From: Euonymus europaeus
Taxonomy: Eukaryota > Streptophyta > Magnoliopsida > Celastrales > Celastraceae
Length of the DNA: 64,000 nt
Assembly (NCBI GenBank): GCA_963580455.1
Contig: OY756966.1
Location: forward strand, 13,953,001 to 14,017,000
Direction of reading: 5' to 3'
Shown here: positions 1 through 14,500 of the stretch, piece after piece
How the letters are laid out: every line of letters begins with the position of its first letter
How positions within the stretch are numbered: the stretch's first letter is position 1
The notes under the pieces: model-generated
The model's database searches: none
What the model was told of the DNA's origin: nothing
What the model saw: only the letters and a program-made list of their open reading frames with translations
Made by a program: the position numbers and the translations under genes

Positions 1-1350
1 TTCAAAGCTCCTCCATAGAGAGAGTTTAGCAACTTCGGACTATCAAAGTTACTCGGTGTACACTTTTTCTTGTTCTTCTATGTCAAATTTTATGAGTATA
101 AGCTTCCAAGATTATTTCCTTGACAAAACACTAACTTTCTATGACAAATGGACAAAGCCGTTAAAACCTCCTCTATAGAGAAGTTGAGCAACTTCGGACC
201 ATCAAAGCTGCTCGGTGTACACTTTTTAATGTTCTTCTATGTCAAATTTTACGAGTATATAAGATTCCTAGATTATTTTGATGACAAAACACTAACTTTC
301 TATGACAAATGGACAAAGTCGTTAAAACCTCCTCTATAGAGAAGTTGAGCAACTTCGGACCATCAAAGCTGCTCGGTGTACACTTTTTAATGTTCTTCTA
401 TGTCAAATTTTACGAGTATATAAGCTTCACAGATTATTTCAATGACAAAATACTAACTTTCTATGACAAATTGACAAAACCGTTAAAAGCTCATCCATAG
501 AGAGAGTAGATCAACTTCGGACCATCAAAGTTACTCAGTGTACACTTTTTATTGTTATTTTATGTCATATTTTTTGAGTATATGCTTCCAAGATTATTTC
601 CTTTCCAAAACCCTAACTTTCTACGACAAATGGACAAAATTATTAAAAGTTCCTCCATAGAGAGAGTTGAGCAACTTCGGACCTTCAAAGTTGCTCGGTG
701 TACACTTTTTAATGTTATTCTATCTCAAATTTTACGAGTATAAGCTTTCTAGATTATTTCGATGACAAAACAACAACTTTCTATGACAGATGGACAAAAC
801 CGTTGAAAGCTCCTCCATAGAGAGTTGAGCAATTTCAGACCATCAAAGTTGCTCGGTGTACAATTTTTATTGTTATTCTATGTCAAATTTTATGAGTATA
901 AGCTTCCAAGATTATTTCCTCAACAAAACACTAACTTTTTATGACAAATGGACAAAGCCGTTAAAACGTCCTCTATAGAGACGTTGAGCAACTTCGGACC
1001 ATCAAAGCTGTTCGGTGTACACTTTTTAATCTTCTTCTATGTGAAATTTTACGAGTATATATGCTTCCTAGATCATTTCGATGACAAAACACTAACTTTC
1101 TATGACAAATGGACAAAGCCGTTAAAACCTCCTCTATAAAGAAGTTGAGCATCTTCGGACCGTTAAAGTTGCTCGGTTCACACTTTTTAATGTTCTTCTA
1201 TCTCAAATTTTACGAGTATAAGCTTCCTAGATTATTCCGATGACAAAACACCAACTTTCTATGACAAAAGGACAAAACCCTTAAAAGCTCCTCCAGAGAG
1301 AGTTGAGCAACTTCGGACCGTAAAAGTTGCTCGGTGTACACTTTTTAATG
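1..1350 (+). repeat. Left module, copy 1 (8,123-bp offset family)
   Basis: This stretch matches 8124 to about 9400 at an offset of 8,123 bp, and about 13944 to 15220 at a further 5,820 bp. Shared diagnostic variants include GAGAGAGTAGATCAAC near 495, 8620 and 14440, and CCTCAACAAAAC near 917, 9040 and 14860. The match is lost near 1.3 kb, where this copy continues with GTTCTCCGATC and the others with GTTCTTCGATC. The left end is cut by the window. Confidence 0.8.
148..308 (+). repeat. 161-bp monomer subtype with TATATAAG
   Basis: In this subtype an extra TA turns GAGTATAAG into GAGTATATAAG (TATATAAG at 256-263) and CTCTATAGAGAAGTTG replaces CTCCATAGAGAGAGTTG, giving a 161-bp step to the next copy. 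It carries an open frame from ATGGACAAA to TAG in the following monomer, which explains the repeated 63-codon frames at 148, 309, 2862, 6604, 8271, 12424 and others. The subtype is frequent from 0 to 36.5 kb, sparse from 44.5 to 48.7 kb, and I did not see it after about 48.7 kb. It is a repeat variant, not a gene. Confidence 0.85.
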
Positions 1351-1539
1351 TTCTCCGATCTAAAATTTTACGAGTATAAGCTTCCTAGATTATTCCGATG
1401 CAAAACACTAACTTTCTATGACAAATGGACAAAACTGTTATAAGCTCCTCCACAGAGAGAGTTGAGCAACTTCGGACCATCAAAGTTGCTCGATGTACAC
1501 TTTTTATTGTTATTCTATGTCAAATTTTATGAGTATAAG

Positions 1540-4500
1540 CTTCCAAGATTATTTCCTCGACAAAACATAAACTTTCTATGACAAATGGACAAAGCCCTTA
1601 AAAGCTCCTCCATAGAGAGAATTGAGCAACTTCGGGCTATCAAAGTTACTCAGTGTACACTTTTTATTGTTCTTCTATGTCAAATTTTATGAGTATAAGC
1701 TTCCAAAATTATTTCCTTGTCAAAACACTAACATTCTATGACAAATGGACAAAGCCGTTAAAACCTCCTCTATAGAGAAGTTGTGCAACTTCGGACCATC
1801 AAAGCTGCTCGGTGTACACTTTTTAATGTTCTTCTATCTAAAATTTTACGAGTATAAGCTTCCTAGATTATTCCGATGACAAAACACCAACTTTCTATGA
1901 CAAATAGACAAAACCCTTAAAAGCTCCTCCAGAGAGAGTTGAGCAACTTCGGACCGTCAAAGTTGCTCGGTGTACACTTTTTAATGTTCTTCGATCTCAA
2001 ATTTTACGAGTATAAGTTCCTAGATTATTCCGAGGACAAAACACCAACTTTCTATGACAAATGGACAAAACTGTTAAAAGCTCCTCCACAGAGAGAGTTG
2101 AGCAACTTCGGACCATCAAAGTTGCTCGGTGTACATTTTTTATTGTTATTCTATGTCAAATTTTATGAGTATAAGCTTTCAAGATTATTTCCTTGACAAA
2201 ACACTAACTTTCTATGATAAATGGACAAAGCCCTTAAAAGCTCCTCCATAGAGAGAGTTGAGCAACTTCGGGCTATCAAAGTTACTCGGTGAACACTTTT
2301 TTTTGTTCTTCTATGTCAAATTTTATGAGTATAAGCTTCCAAGATTATTTCATTGACAAAACACTAACTTTCAATGAAAAATGGACAAAGCCGTTAAAAC
2401 CTCCTCTATAGAGTAGTTGAGCAACTTCGGACCATCAAAGCTGCTCGGTGTACACTTTTTAATGTTCTTCTATGTCAAATTTTACGAGTATATAAGCTTC
2501 ACAGATTATTTCGATGACAAAACACTAGCTTTCTATGAAAAATGGACAAAACCGTCAAAAGTTCATCCATAGAAAGAGTTCAGCAACTTCGGACCATCAA
2601 AGTTCCTCGGTGTACACTTTTTATTGTTATTCTATGTCATAGTTTATGAGTATAAGCTTCCAAGATTATTTCCTTGACAAAACACTAACTTTCTATGACA
2701 AATGGACAAAGCCCTTAAAAGCTCCTCCATAGAGAGAGTTTAGCAACTTCGGGCTATCAAAGTTACTCGGTGTACACTTTTTCTTGTTCTTCTATGTCAA
2801 ATTTTATGAGTATAAATTTCCAAGATTATTTTCTTGACAAAACACTAACTTTCTATGACAAATGGACAAAGCCGTTAAAACCTCCTCTATAGAGAAGTTG
2901 AGCAACTTCGGACCATCAAAGCTGCTCGGTGTACACTTTTTAATGTTCTTCGTTGTCAAATTTTACGAGTATATAAGATTCCTAGATTATTTTGATGACA
3001 AAACACTAACTTTCTTTGACAAATGGACAAAGTCGTTAAAACCTCCTCTATAGAGAAGTTGAGCAACTTCGGACCATCAAAGCTGCTCGGTGTACACTTT
3101 TTAATGTTCTTCTATGTCAAATTTTACGAGTATATAAGCTTCACAGATTATTTCAATGACAAAACACTAACTTTCTATGACAAATTGACAAAACCGTTAA
3201 AAGCTCATCCAAGATTATTTCCTCAACAAAACACTAACTTTTTATGACAAATGGACAAAGCCGTTAAAACGTCCTCTATAGAGAAGTTGAGCAACTTCGG
3301 ACCATCAAAGCTGTTCGGTGTACAATTTTTAATGTTCTTCTATGTGAAATTTTACGAGTATATATGCTTCCTAGATCATTTCGATGACAAAACACTAACT
3401 TTCTATGACAAATTGACAAAGCCGTTAAAACCTCCTCTATAAAGAAGTTGATCATCTTCGGACCGTTAAATTTGCTCGGTTTACACTTTTTAATATTCTT
3501 CTATCTCAAATTTTACGAGTATAAGCTTCCTAAATTATTCCGATGACAAAACACCAACTTTCTATGACAAATGGGCAAAACCCTTAAAAGCTCCTCAAGA
3601 GAGAGTTGAGCAACTTCGGACCGTCAAAGTTGCTCGGTGTACACTTTTTAATGTTCTCCGATCTCAAATTTTACGAGTATAAGCTTCCTAGATTATTCCG
3701 ATGCAAAACACTAACTTTCTATCACAAATGGACAAAACTGTTACAAGCTCCTCCACAGAGAGAGTTGAGCAACTTCGGACCATCAAAGTTGCTCGATGTA
3801 CACTTTTTATTGTTATTCTATGTCAAATTTTATGAGTATAAGCTTCCAAGATTATTTCCTCGACAAAACATAAACTTTCTATGACAAATGGACAAAATCG
3901 TTAAAAGCTCATCCATAGAGAGAGTTGACCAACTTCGGACCATCAAAGTTACTCGGTGTACACTTTTTATTGTTATTCTATGTCATATTATTTGAGTATA
4001 TGCTTCCAAGATTATTTCCTTTCCAAAACACCAACTTTCTACGGCAAATGGACAAAATTATTAAAAGTTCCTTTATAGAGAAGTTGAGCAACTTCGGACC
4101 ATCAAAGTTGCTCGGTTTATACTTTTTAATGTTCTTCTATGTCAAATTTTACGAGTATATAAGCTTCACAGATTATTTCGATGACAAAACACTAACTTTC
4201 TATGAAAAATGGACGAAACCGTCAAAAGTTCATCCATAGAAAGAGTTGAGCAACTTCGGACTATCAAAGTTCCTCGCTGTACACTTTTTATTGTTATTCT
4301 ATGTCATAGTTTATGAGTATAAGCTTCCAAGATTATTTCCTTGACAAAACACTAACTTTCTATGACAAATGGCCAAAGCCCTTAAAAGCTCCTCCATAGA
4401 GAGAGTTTAGCAACTTCGGACTATCAAAGTTACTCGGTGTACACTTTTTCTTGTTCTTCTATGTCAAATTTTATGAGTATAAGCTTCCAAGATTATTTCC
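1540..4500 (+). repeat. ~2.96-kb segment, copy 1 of a 3,742-bp-offset pair
   Basis: It is nearly identical to about 5280-8242. Landmarks align at a constant offset (2862 to 6604, 3023 to 6765, 3251 to 6993, 3606 to 7348, 3925 to 7667). The upstream limit lies between about 1510 and 1560, and the match ends near 4500/8242, where one copy reads CCTCGACAAAACATAAAC and the other CCTTGACAAAACACTAAC. It contains the out-of-register junction at 3207-3212. Confidence 0.8.
3203..3216 (+). other. Out-of-register monomer junction (411-bp deletion), copy 1
   Basis: GCTCATCC is joined directly to AAGATTATTTCC, fusing position ~149 of one monomer to position ~84 of another. Compared with the intact copies (for example 493-909), about 411 bp are missing. 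TCCA is present at both breakpoints. Same junction at 6945-6958 and 12765-12778. Confidence 0.85.
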
Positions 4501-5136
4501 TCGACAAAACATAAACTTTCTATGACAAATGGACAAAGCCCTTAAAAGCTCCTCCATAGAGAGAATTGAGCAACTTCGGGCTATCTAATTTACTCAGTGT
4601 ACACTTTTTATTGTTCTTCTATGTCAAATTTTATGAGTATAAGCTTCCAAAATTATTTCCTTGTCAAAACACTAACATTCTATGACAAATGGACAAAGCC
4701 ATTAAAACCTCCTCTATAGAGAAGTTGAGCAACTTCGGACCATCAAAGCTGCTCGGTGTACACTTTTTAATGTTCTTCTATCTAAAATTTTACGAGTATA
4801 AGCTTCCTAGATTATTCCGATGACAAAACACCAACTTTCTATGACAAATAGACAAAACCCTTAAAAGCTCCTCCAGAGAGAGTTGAGCAACTTCGGACCG
4901 TCAAAGTTGCTCGGTGTACACTTTTTAATGTTCTTCGATCTCAAATTTTACGAGTATAAGCTTCCTAGATTATTCCGAGGACAAAACACCAACTTTCTAT
5001 GACAAATGGACAAAACTGTTAAAAGCTCCTCCACAGAGAGAGTTGAGCAACTTCGGACCATCAAAGTTGCTCGGTGTACATTTTTTATTGTTATTCTATG
5101 TCAAATTTTATGAGTATAAGCTTTCAAGATTATTTC
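4340..5136 (+). repeat. 5-monomer tandem duplication, copy 1 (797 bp)
   Basis: Copy 1 of a direct tandem pair with 797-bp offset. Landmarks are GACAAATAGACAAAACC (near 4842 and 5639) and GGCCAAAGCCC (near 4370 and 5167). The unit is five monomers. Ends are set to about 20 bp. Confidence 0.8.
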
Positions 5137-5933
5137 CTTGACAAAACACTAACTTTCTATGACAAATGGCCAAAGCCCTTAAAAGCTCCTCCATAGAGAG
5201 AGTTTAGCAACTTCGGACTATCAAAGTTACTCGGTGTACACTTTTTCTTGTTCTTCTATGTCAAATTTTATGAGTATAAGCTTCCAAGATTATTTCCTCG
5301 ACAAAACATAAACTTTCTATGACAAATGGACAAAGCCCTTAAAAGCTCCTCCATAGAGAGAATTGAGCAACTTCGGGCTATCAAAGTTACTCAGTGTACA
5401 CTTTTTATTGTTCTTCTATGTCAAATTTTATGAGTATAAGCTTCCAAAATTATTTCCTTGTCAAAACACTAACATTCTATGACAAATGGACAAAGCCGTT
5501 AAAACCTCCTCTATAGAGAAGTTGAGCAACTTCGCACCATCAAAGCTGCTCGGTGTACACTTTTTAATGTTCTTCTATCTAAAATTTTACGAGTATAAGC
5601 TTCCTAGATTATTCCGATGACAAAACACCAACTTTCTATGACAAATAGACAAAACCCTTAAAAGCTCCTCCAGAGAGAGTTGAGCAACTTCGGACCGTCA
5701 AAGTTGCTCGGTGTACACTTTTTAATGTTCTTCGATCTCAAATTTTACGAGTATAAGCTTCCTAGATTATTCCGAGGACAAAACACCAACTTTCTATGAC
5801 AAATGGACAAAACTGTTAAAAGCTCCTCCACAGAGAGAGTTGAGCAACTTCGGACCATCAAAGTTGCTCGGTGTACATTTTTTATTGTTATTCTATGTCA
5901 AATTTTATGAGTATAAGCTTTCAAGATTATTTC
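5137..5933 (+). repeat. 5-monomer tandem duplication, copy 2 (797 bp)
   Basis: Direct neighbour and near-identical copy of 4340-5136. Its second half is also part of the 3,742-bp-offset and 5,820-bp-offset copies, so this duplication sits inside larger ones. Confidence 0.8.
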
Positions 5934-8900
5934 CTTGACAAAACACTAACTTTCTATGATAAATGGACAAAGCCCTTAAAAGCTCCTCCATAGAGAGAGT
6001 TGAGCAACTTCGGGCTATTAAAGTTACACGGTGAACACTTTTTTTTGTTCTTCTATGTCAAATTTTATGAGTATAAGCTTCCAAGATTATTTCATTGACA
6101 AAACACCAACTTTCAATGAAAAATGGACAAAGCCGTTAAAACCTCCTCTATAGAGTAGTTGAGCAACTTCGGACCATCAAAGCTGCTCGGTGTACACTTT
6201 TTAATGTTCTTCTATGTCAAATTTTACGAGTATATAAGCTTCACAGATTATTTCGATGACAAAACACTAGCTTTCTATGGAAAATGGACAAAACCGTCAA
6301 AAGTTCATCCATAGAAAGAGTTGAGCAACTTCGGACCATCAAAGTTCCTCGGTGTACACTTTTTATTGTTATTCTATGTCATAGTTTATGAGTATAAGCT
6401 TCCAAGATTATTTCCTTGACAAAACACTAACTTTCTATGACAAACGGACAAAGCCCTTAAAAGCTCCTCCATAGAGAGAGTTTAGCAACTTCGGGCTATC
6501 AAAGTTACTCGGTGTACACTTTTTCTTGTCCTTCTATGTCAAATTTTATGAGTATAAATTTCCAAGATTATTTTCTTGACAAAACACTAACTTTCTATGA
6601 CAAATGGACAAAGCCGTTAAAACCTCCTCTATAGAGAAGTTGAGCAACTTCGGACCATCAAAGCTGCTCGGTGTACACTTTTTAATGTTCTTCTATGTCA
6701 AATTTTACGAGTATATAAGATTCCTGGATTATTTTGATGACAAAACACTAACTTTCTATGACAAATGGACAAAGTCGTTAAAACCTCCTCTATAGAGAAG
6801 TTGAGCAACTTCGGACCATCAAAGCTGCTCGGTGTACACTTTTTAATGTTCTTCTATGTCAAATTTTACGAGTATATAAGCTTCACAGATTATTTCAATG
6901 ACAAAACACTAACTTTCTATGACAAATTGACAAAACCGTTAAAAGCTCATCCAAGATTATTTCCTCAACAAAACACTAACTTTTTATGACAAATGGACAA
7001 AGCCGTTAAAACGTCCTCTATAGAGAAGTTGAGCAACTTCGGACCATCAAAGCTGTTCGGTGTACACTTTTTAATGTTCTTCTATGTGAAATTTTACGAG
7101 TATATATGCTTCCTAGATCATTTCGATGACAAAACACTAACTTTCTATGACAAATGGACAAAGCCGTTAAAACCTCCTCTACAAAGAAGTTGAGCATCTT
7201 CGGACCGTTAAAGTTGCTCGGTTTACACTTTTTAATGTTCTTCTATCTCAAATGTTACGAGTATAAGCTTCCTAGATTATTCCGATGACAAAACACCAAC
7301 TTTCTATGACAAATGGACAAAACCCTTAAAAGCTCCTCCAGAGAGAGTTGAGCAACTTCGGACCGTCAAAGTTGCTCGGTGTACACTTTTTAATGTTCTC
7401 CGATCTCAAATTTTACGAGTATAAGCTTCCTAGATTATTCCGATGCAAAACAGTAACTTTCTATGACAAATGGAAAAAACTGTTACAAGCTCCTCCACAG
7501 AGAGAGTTGAGCAACTTCGGACCATCAAAGTTGCTCGATGTACACTTTTTATTGTTATTCTATGTCAAATTTTATGAGTATAAGCTTCCAAGATTATTTC
7601 CTCGACAAAACATAAACTTTCTATGACAAATGGACAAAATCGTTAAAAGCTCATCCATAGAGAGATTTGACCAACTTCGGACCATCAACGTTACTCGGTG
7701 TACACTTTTTATTGTTATTCTATGTCATATTATTTGAGTATGTGCTTCCAAGATTATTTCCTTTCCAAAACACGAACTTTCTATGGCAAATGGACAAAAT
7801 TATTAAAAGTTCCTTTATAGAGAAGTTGAGCAACTTCGGACCATCAAAGTTGCTCGGTTTATACTTTTTAATGTTCTTCTATGTCAAATTTTACGAGTAT
7901 ATAAGCTTCACAGATTATTTCGATGACAAAACACTAACTTTCTATGAAAAATGGACGAAACCGTCAAAAGTTCATCCATAGAAAGAGTTGAGCAACTTCG
8001 GACCATCAAAGTTCCTCGGTGTACACTTTTTATTTTTATTCTATGTCATAGTTTATGAGTATAAGCTTCCAAGATTATTTCCTTGACAAAACACTAACTT
8101 TCTATGACAAATGGCCAAAGCCCTTAAAAGCTCCTCCATAGAGAGAGTTTAGCAACTTCGGACTATCAAAGTTACTCGGTGTACACTTTTTCTTGTTCTT
8201 CTATGTCAAATTTTATGAGTATAAGCTTCCAAGATTATTTCCTTGACAAAACACTAACTTTCTATGACAAATGGACAAAGCCGTTAAAACCTCCTCTATA
8301 GAGAAGTTGAGCAACTTCGGACCATCAAAGCTGCTCGGTGTACACTTTTTAATGTTCTTCTATGTCAAATTTTACGAGTATATAAGATTCCTAGATTATT
8401 TTGATGACAAAACACTAACTTTCTATGACAAATGGACAAAGTCGTTAAAACCTCCTCTATAGAGAAGTTGAGCAACTTCGGACCATCAAAGCTGCTCGGT
8501 GTACACTTTTTAATGTTCTTCTATGTCAAATTTTACGAGTATATAAGCTTCACAGATTATTTCAATGACAAAACACTAACTTTCTATGACAAATTGACAA
8601 AACCGTTAAAAGCTCATCCATAGAGAGAGTAGATCAACTTCGGACCATCAAAGTTACTCGGTGTACACTTTTTATTGTTATTCTATGTCATATTTTTTGA
8701 GTATATGCTTCCAAGATTATTTCCTTTCCAAAACCCTAACTTTCTACGACAAATGGACAAAATTATTAAAAGTTCCTCCATAGAGAGAGTTGAGCAACTT
8801 CGGACCTTCAAAGTTGCTCGGTGTACACTTTTTAATGTTATTCTATCTCAAATTTTACGAGTATAACCTTCCTAGATTATTTCGATGACAAAACAGCAAC

Positions 8901-10220
8901 TTTCTATGACAGATGGACAAAACCGTTGAAAGCTCCTCCATAGAGAGTTGAGCAATTTCAGACCATCAAAGTTGCTCGGTGTACAATTTTTATTGTTATT
9001 CTATGTCAAATTTTATGAGTATAAGCTTCCAAGATTATTTCCTCAACAAAACACTAACTTTTTATGACAAATGGACAAAGCCGTTAAAACGTCCTCTATA
9101 GAGAAGTTGAGCAACTTCGGACCATCAAAGCTGTTCGGTGTACACTTTTTAATGTTCTTCTATGTGAAATTTTACGAGTATATATGCTTCCTAGATCATT
9201 TCGATGACAAAACACTAACTTTCTATGACAAATGGACAAAGCCGTTAAAACCTCCTCTATAAAGAAGTTGAGCATCTTCGGACCGTTAAAGTTGCTCGGT
9301 TTACACTTTTTAATGTTCTTCTATCTCAAATTTTACGAGTATAAGCTTTCTAGATTATTCCGATGACAAAACACCAACTTTCTATGACAAATGGACAAAA
9401 CCCTTAAAAGCTCCTCCAGTGAGAGTTGAGCAACTTCGGACCGTCAAAGTTGCTCGGTGTACACTTTTTAATGTTCTTCGATCTCAAATTTTACGAGTAT
9501 AAGTTTCCTAGATTATTCCGATGCGAAATACCAACTTTCTATGATAAATGGACAAAATTGTTACAAGCTCCTCCACAGAGAGAGTTGAGCAACTTCGGAC
9601 CATCAAAGTTGCTCGGTGTACACTTTTTATTGTTATTCTATGTCAAATTTTATGAGTATAAGCTTCCAAGATTATTTCCTCGACAAAACATGAACTTTCT
9701 ATGAAAAATGGACAAAGCCCTTAAAAGCGCCTCCATAGAGAGAATTGAGCAACTTCGGGCTATCAAAGTTACTCGGTGTACACTTTTTATTGTTCTTCTA
9801 TGTCAAATTTTATGAGTATAAGCTTCCAAGATTATTTCCTTGACAAAACACCAACATTCTATGACAAATGGACAAAGCCGTTAAAACCTCCTCTATAGAG
9901 AAATTGAGCAACTTCGGACCGTCAAAGTTGCTCGGTGTACACTTTTTAATGTTCTTCTATGTTAAATTTTACGAGTATAAGCTTCCTAGATTATTCCGAT
10001 GACAAAACATGAACTTTCTATGACAAATGGACAAAAACGTCAAAAGCTCCTCCGTAGAGAGAGTTGAGCAACTTCGGACCGTCAAAAATGCTCGGTGTAC
10101 ACTTTTTAATGTTATTCGATCTCAAATTTTAGGAGTATAAGCTTCCTAGATTATTCCGATGACAAAACACCAACTTTCTATGACAAATGGACAAAACTGT
10201 TAAAAGCTCTTCCACAAAGA
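5770..10220 (+). repeat. ~4.45-kb segment, copy 1 of a 5,820-bp-offset pair
   Basis: Matches about 11590-16040 base for base at offset 5,820, with roughly 1% differences in the lines I compared (for example TTCCTGGATT at 6721 against TTCCTAGATT at 12541). The match starts between 5750 and 5770 and ends near 10225, where copy 1 continues GAGAAACTTCGG and copy 2 GAGCAACTTCAGACC. Confidence 0.85.
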
Positions 10221-11589
10221 GAGTTGAGAAACTTCGGACCGTCAAAGTTGCTCGGTGTACACTTTTTAATGTTATTCTATCTCATATTTTATGAGTATAA
10301 GCTTCCAAGATTATTTTCTTGACAAAACACTAACTTTCTATGACAAATGGACAAAGCCCTTAAAAGCTCCTCCATAGAGAGAGTTGACCAACTTCGGGCT
10401 ATCAAAGTTACTCGGTGTACACATTTTATTGTTATTCTATGTTAAATTTTATGAGTATAAGCTTCCAAGATTATTTCCTCAACAAAACACTAACTTTTTA
10501 TGACAAATGGACAAAGCCGTTAAAACGTCCTCTATAGAGAAGTTGAGCAACTTCGGACCATCAAAGCTGTTCGGTGTACACTTTTTAATGTTCTTCTATG
10601 TGAAATTTTACGAGTATATATGCTTCCTAGATCATTTCGATGACAAAACACTAACTTTCTATGACAAATGGACAAAGCCGTTAAAACCTCCTCTATAAAG
10701 ATGTTGAGCAACTTTGGACCGTTAAAGTTGCTCGGTTTACACTTTTTAATGTTCTTCTATCTCAAATTTTACGAGTATAAGCTTTCTAGATTATTCCGAT
10801 GACAAAACACCAACTTTCTATGACAAATGGACAAAACCCTTAAAAGCTCCTCCAGAGAGAGTTGAGCAACTTCGGACCGTCAAAGTTGCTCGGTGTACAC
10901 TTTTTAATGTTCTCCGATCTCAAATTTTACGAGTATAAGTTTCCTAGATTATTCCGATGCAAAACAACAACTTTCTATGACAAATGGACAAAACTGTTAC
11001 AAGCTCCTCCACAGAGAGAGTTGAGCAACTTCGGACCATCAAAGTTGCTCGGTGTACACTTTTTATTGTTATTCTATGTCAAATTTCATGAGTATAAGCT
11101 TCCAAGATTATTTCCTCGAGAAAACATAAACTTTGTATGACAAATGGACAAAGCCCTTAAAAGCGCCTCCATAGGGAGAATTGAGCAACTTCGGGCTATC
11201 AAAGTTACTCGGTGTACACTTTTTCTTGTTCTTCTATGTCAAATTTTATGAGTATAAGCTTCCAAGATTATTTCCTTGACAAAACACCAACATTCTATGA
11301 CAAATGGACAAAGCCGTTAAAACCTCCTCTATAGAGAAATTGAGCAACTTCGGACCGTCAAAGTTGCTCGGTGTACACTTTTTAATGTTCTTCTATGTCA
11401 AATTTTACGAGTATAAGCTTCCTAGATTATTCCGATGACAAAACATGAACTTTCTATGACAAATGGACAAAAACGTCAAAAGCTCCTCCGTAGAGAGAGT
11501 TGAGCAACTTCGGACGGTCAAAAATACTCGGTGTACACTTTTTAATGTTATTCGATCTCAAATTTTAGGAGTATAAGCTTCCTAGATTA

Positions 11590-14500
11590 TTCCGAGGACA
11601 AAACACCAACTTTCTATGACAAATGGACAAAACTGTTAAAAGCTCCTCCACAGAGAGAGTTGAGCAACTTCGGACCATCAAAGTTGCTCAGTGTACATTT
11701 TTTATTGTTATTCTATGTCAAATTTTATGAGTATAAGCTTTCAAGATTATTTCCTTGACAAAACACTAACTTTCTATGATAAATGGACAAAGCCCTTAAA
11801 AGCTCCTCCATAGAGAGAGTTGAGCAACTTCGGGCTATCAAAGTTACACGGTGAACACTTTTTTTTGTTCTTCTATGTCAAATTTTATGAGTATAAGCTT
11901 CCAAGATTATTTCATTGACAAAACACTAACTTTCAATGAAAAATGGACAAAGCCGTTAAAACCTCCTCTATAGAGTAGTTGAGCAACTTCGGACCATCAA
12001 AGCTGCTCGGTGTACACTTTTTAATGTTCTTCTATGTCAAATTTTACGAGTATATAAGCTTCACAGATTATTTCGATGACAAAACACTAGCTTTCTATGG
12101 AAAATGGACAAAACCGTCAAAAGTTCATCCATAGAAAGAGTTGAGCAACTTCGGACCATCAAAGTTCCTCGGTGTACACTTTTTATTGTTATTCTATGTC
12201 ATAGTTTATGAGTATAAGCTTCCAAGATTATTTCCTTGACAAAACACTAACTTTCTTTGATAAATGGACAAAGCCCTTAAAAGCTCCTCCATAGAGAGAG
12301 TTTAGCAACTTCGGGCTATTAAAGTTACTCGGTGTACACTTTTTCTTGTCCTTCTATGTCAAATTTTATGAGTATAAATTTCCAAGATTATTTTCTTGAC
12401 AAAACACTAACTTTCTATGACAAATGGACAAAGCCGTTAAAACCTCCTCTATAGAGAAGTTGAGCAACTTCGGACCATCAAAGCTGCTCGGTGTACACTT
12501 TTTAATGTTCTTCTATGTCAAATTTTACGAGTATATAAGATTCCTAGATTATTTTGATGACAAAACACTAACTTTCTATGACAAATGGACAAAGTCGTTA
12601 AAACCTCCACTATAGAGAAGTTGAGCAACTTCGGACCATCAAAGCTGCTCGCTGTACACTTTTTAATGTTCTTCTATGTCAAATTTTAAGAGTATATAAG
12701 CTTCACAGATTATTTCAATGACAAAACACTAACTTTCTATGACAAATTGACAAAACCGTTAAAAGCTCATCCAAGATTATTTCCTCAACAAAACACTAAC
12801 TTTTTATGACAAATGGACAAAGCCGTTAAAACGTCCTCTATAGAGAAGTTGAGCAACTTCGGACCATCAAAGCTGTTCGGTGTACACTTTTTAATGTTCT
12901 TCTATGTGAAATTTTACGAGTATATATGCTTCCTAGATCATTTCGATGACAAAACACTAACTTTCTATGACAAATGGACAAAGCCGTTAAAACCTCCTCT
13001 ATAAAGAAGTTGAGCATCTTCGGACCGTTAAAGTTGCTCGGTTTACACTTTTTAATGTTCTTCTATCTCAAATTTTACGAGTATAAGCTTCCTAGATTAT
13101 TCCGATGACAAAACACCAACTTTCTATGACAAATGGACAAAACCCTTAAAAGCTCCTCCAGAGAGAGTTGAGCAACTTCGGACCGTCAAAGTTGCTCGGT
13201 GTACACTTTTTAATGTTCTCCGATCTCAAATTTTACGAGTATAAGCTTCCTAGATTATTCCGATGCAAAACACTAACTTTCTATGACAAATGGACAAAAC
13301 TGTTACAAGCTCCTCCACAGAGAGAGTTGAGCAACTTCGGACCATCAAAGTTGCTCGATGTACACTTTTTATTGTTATTCTATGTCAAATTTTATGAGTA
13401 TAAGCTTCCAAGATTATTTCCTCGACAAAACATAAACTTTCTATGACAAATGGACAAAATCGTTAAAAGCTCATCCATAGTGAGAGTTTACCAACTTCGG
13501 ACCATCAACGTTACTCGGTGTACACTTTTTATTGTTATTCTATGTCATATTATTTGAGTATGTGCTTCCAAGATTATTTCCTTTCCAAAACACGAACTTT
13601 CTACGGCAAATGGACAAAATTATTAAAAGTTCCTTTATAGAGAAGTTGAGCAACTTCGGACCATCAAAGTTGCTCGGTTTATACTTTTTAATGTTCTTCT
13701 ATGTCAAATTTTACGAGTATATAAGCTTCACAGATTATTTCGATGAAAAAACACTAACTTTCTATGAAAAATGGACGAAACCGTCAAAAGTTCATCCATA
13801 GAAAGAGTTGAGCAACTTCGGACCATCAAAGTTCCTCGGTGTACACTTTTTATTGTTATTCTATGTCATAGTTTATGAGTATAAGCTTCCAAGATTATTT
13901 CCTTGACAAAACACTAACTTTCTATGACAAATGGCCAAAGCCCTTAAAAGCTCCTCCATAGAGAGAGTTTAGCAACTTCGGACTATCAAAGTTACTCGGT
14001 GTACACTTTTTCTTGTTCTTCTATGTCAAATTTTATGAGTATAAGCTTCCAAGATTATTTCCTTGACAAAACACTAACTTTCTATGACAAATGGACAAAG
14101 CCGTTAAAACCTCCTCTATAGAGAAGTTGAGCAACTTCGGACCATCAAAGCTGCTCGGTGTACACTTTTTAATGTTCTTCTATGTCAAATTTTACGAGTA
14201 TATAAGATTCCTAGATTATTTTGATGACAAAACACTAACTTTCTATGACAAATGGACAAAGTCGTTAAAACCTCCTCTATAGAGAAGTTGAGCAACTTCG
14301 GACCATCAAAGCTGCTCGGTGTACACTTTTTAATGTTCTTCTATGTCAAATTTTACGAGTATATAAGCTTCACAGATTATTTCAATGACAAAACACTAAC
14401 TTTCTATGACAAATTGACAAAACCGTTAAAAGCTCATCCATAGAGAGAGTAGATCAACTTCGGACCATCAAAGTTACTCGGTGTACACTTTTTATTGTTA

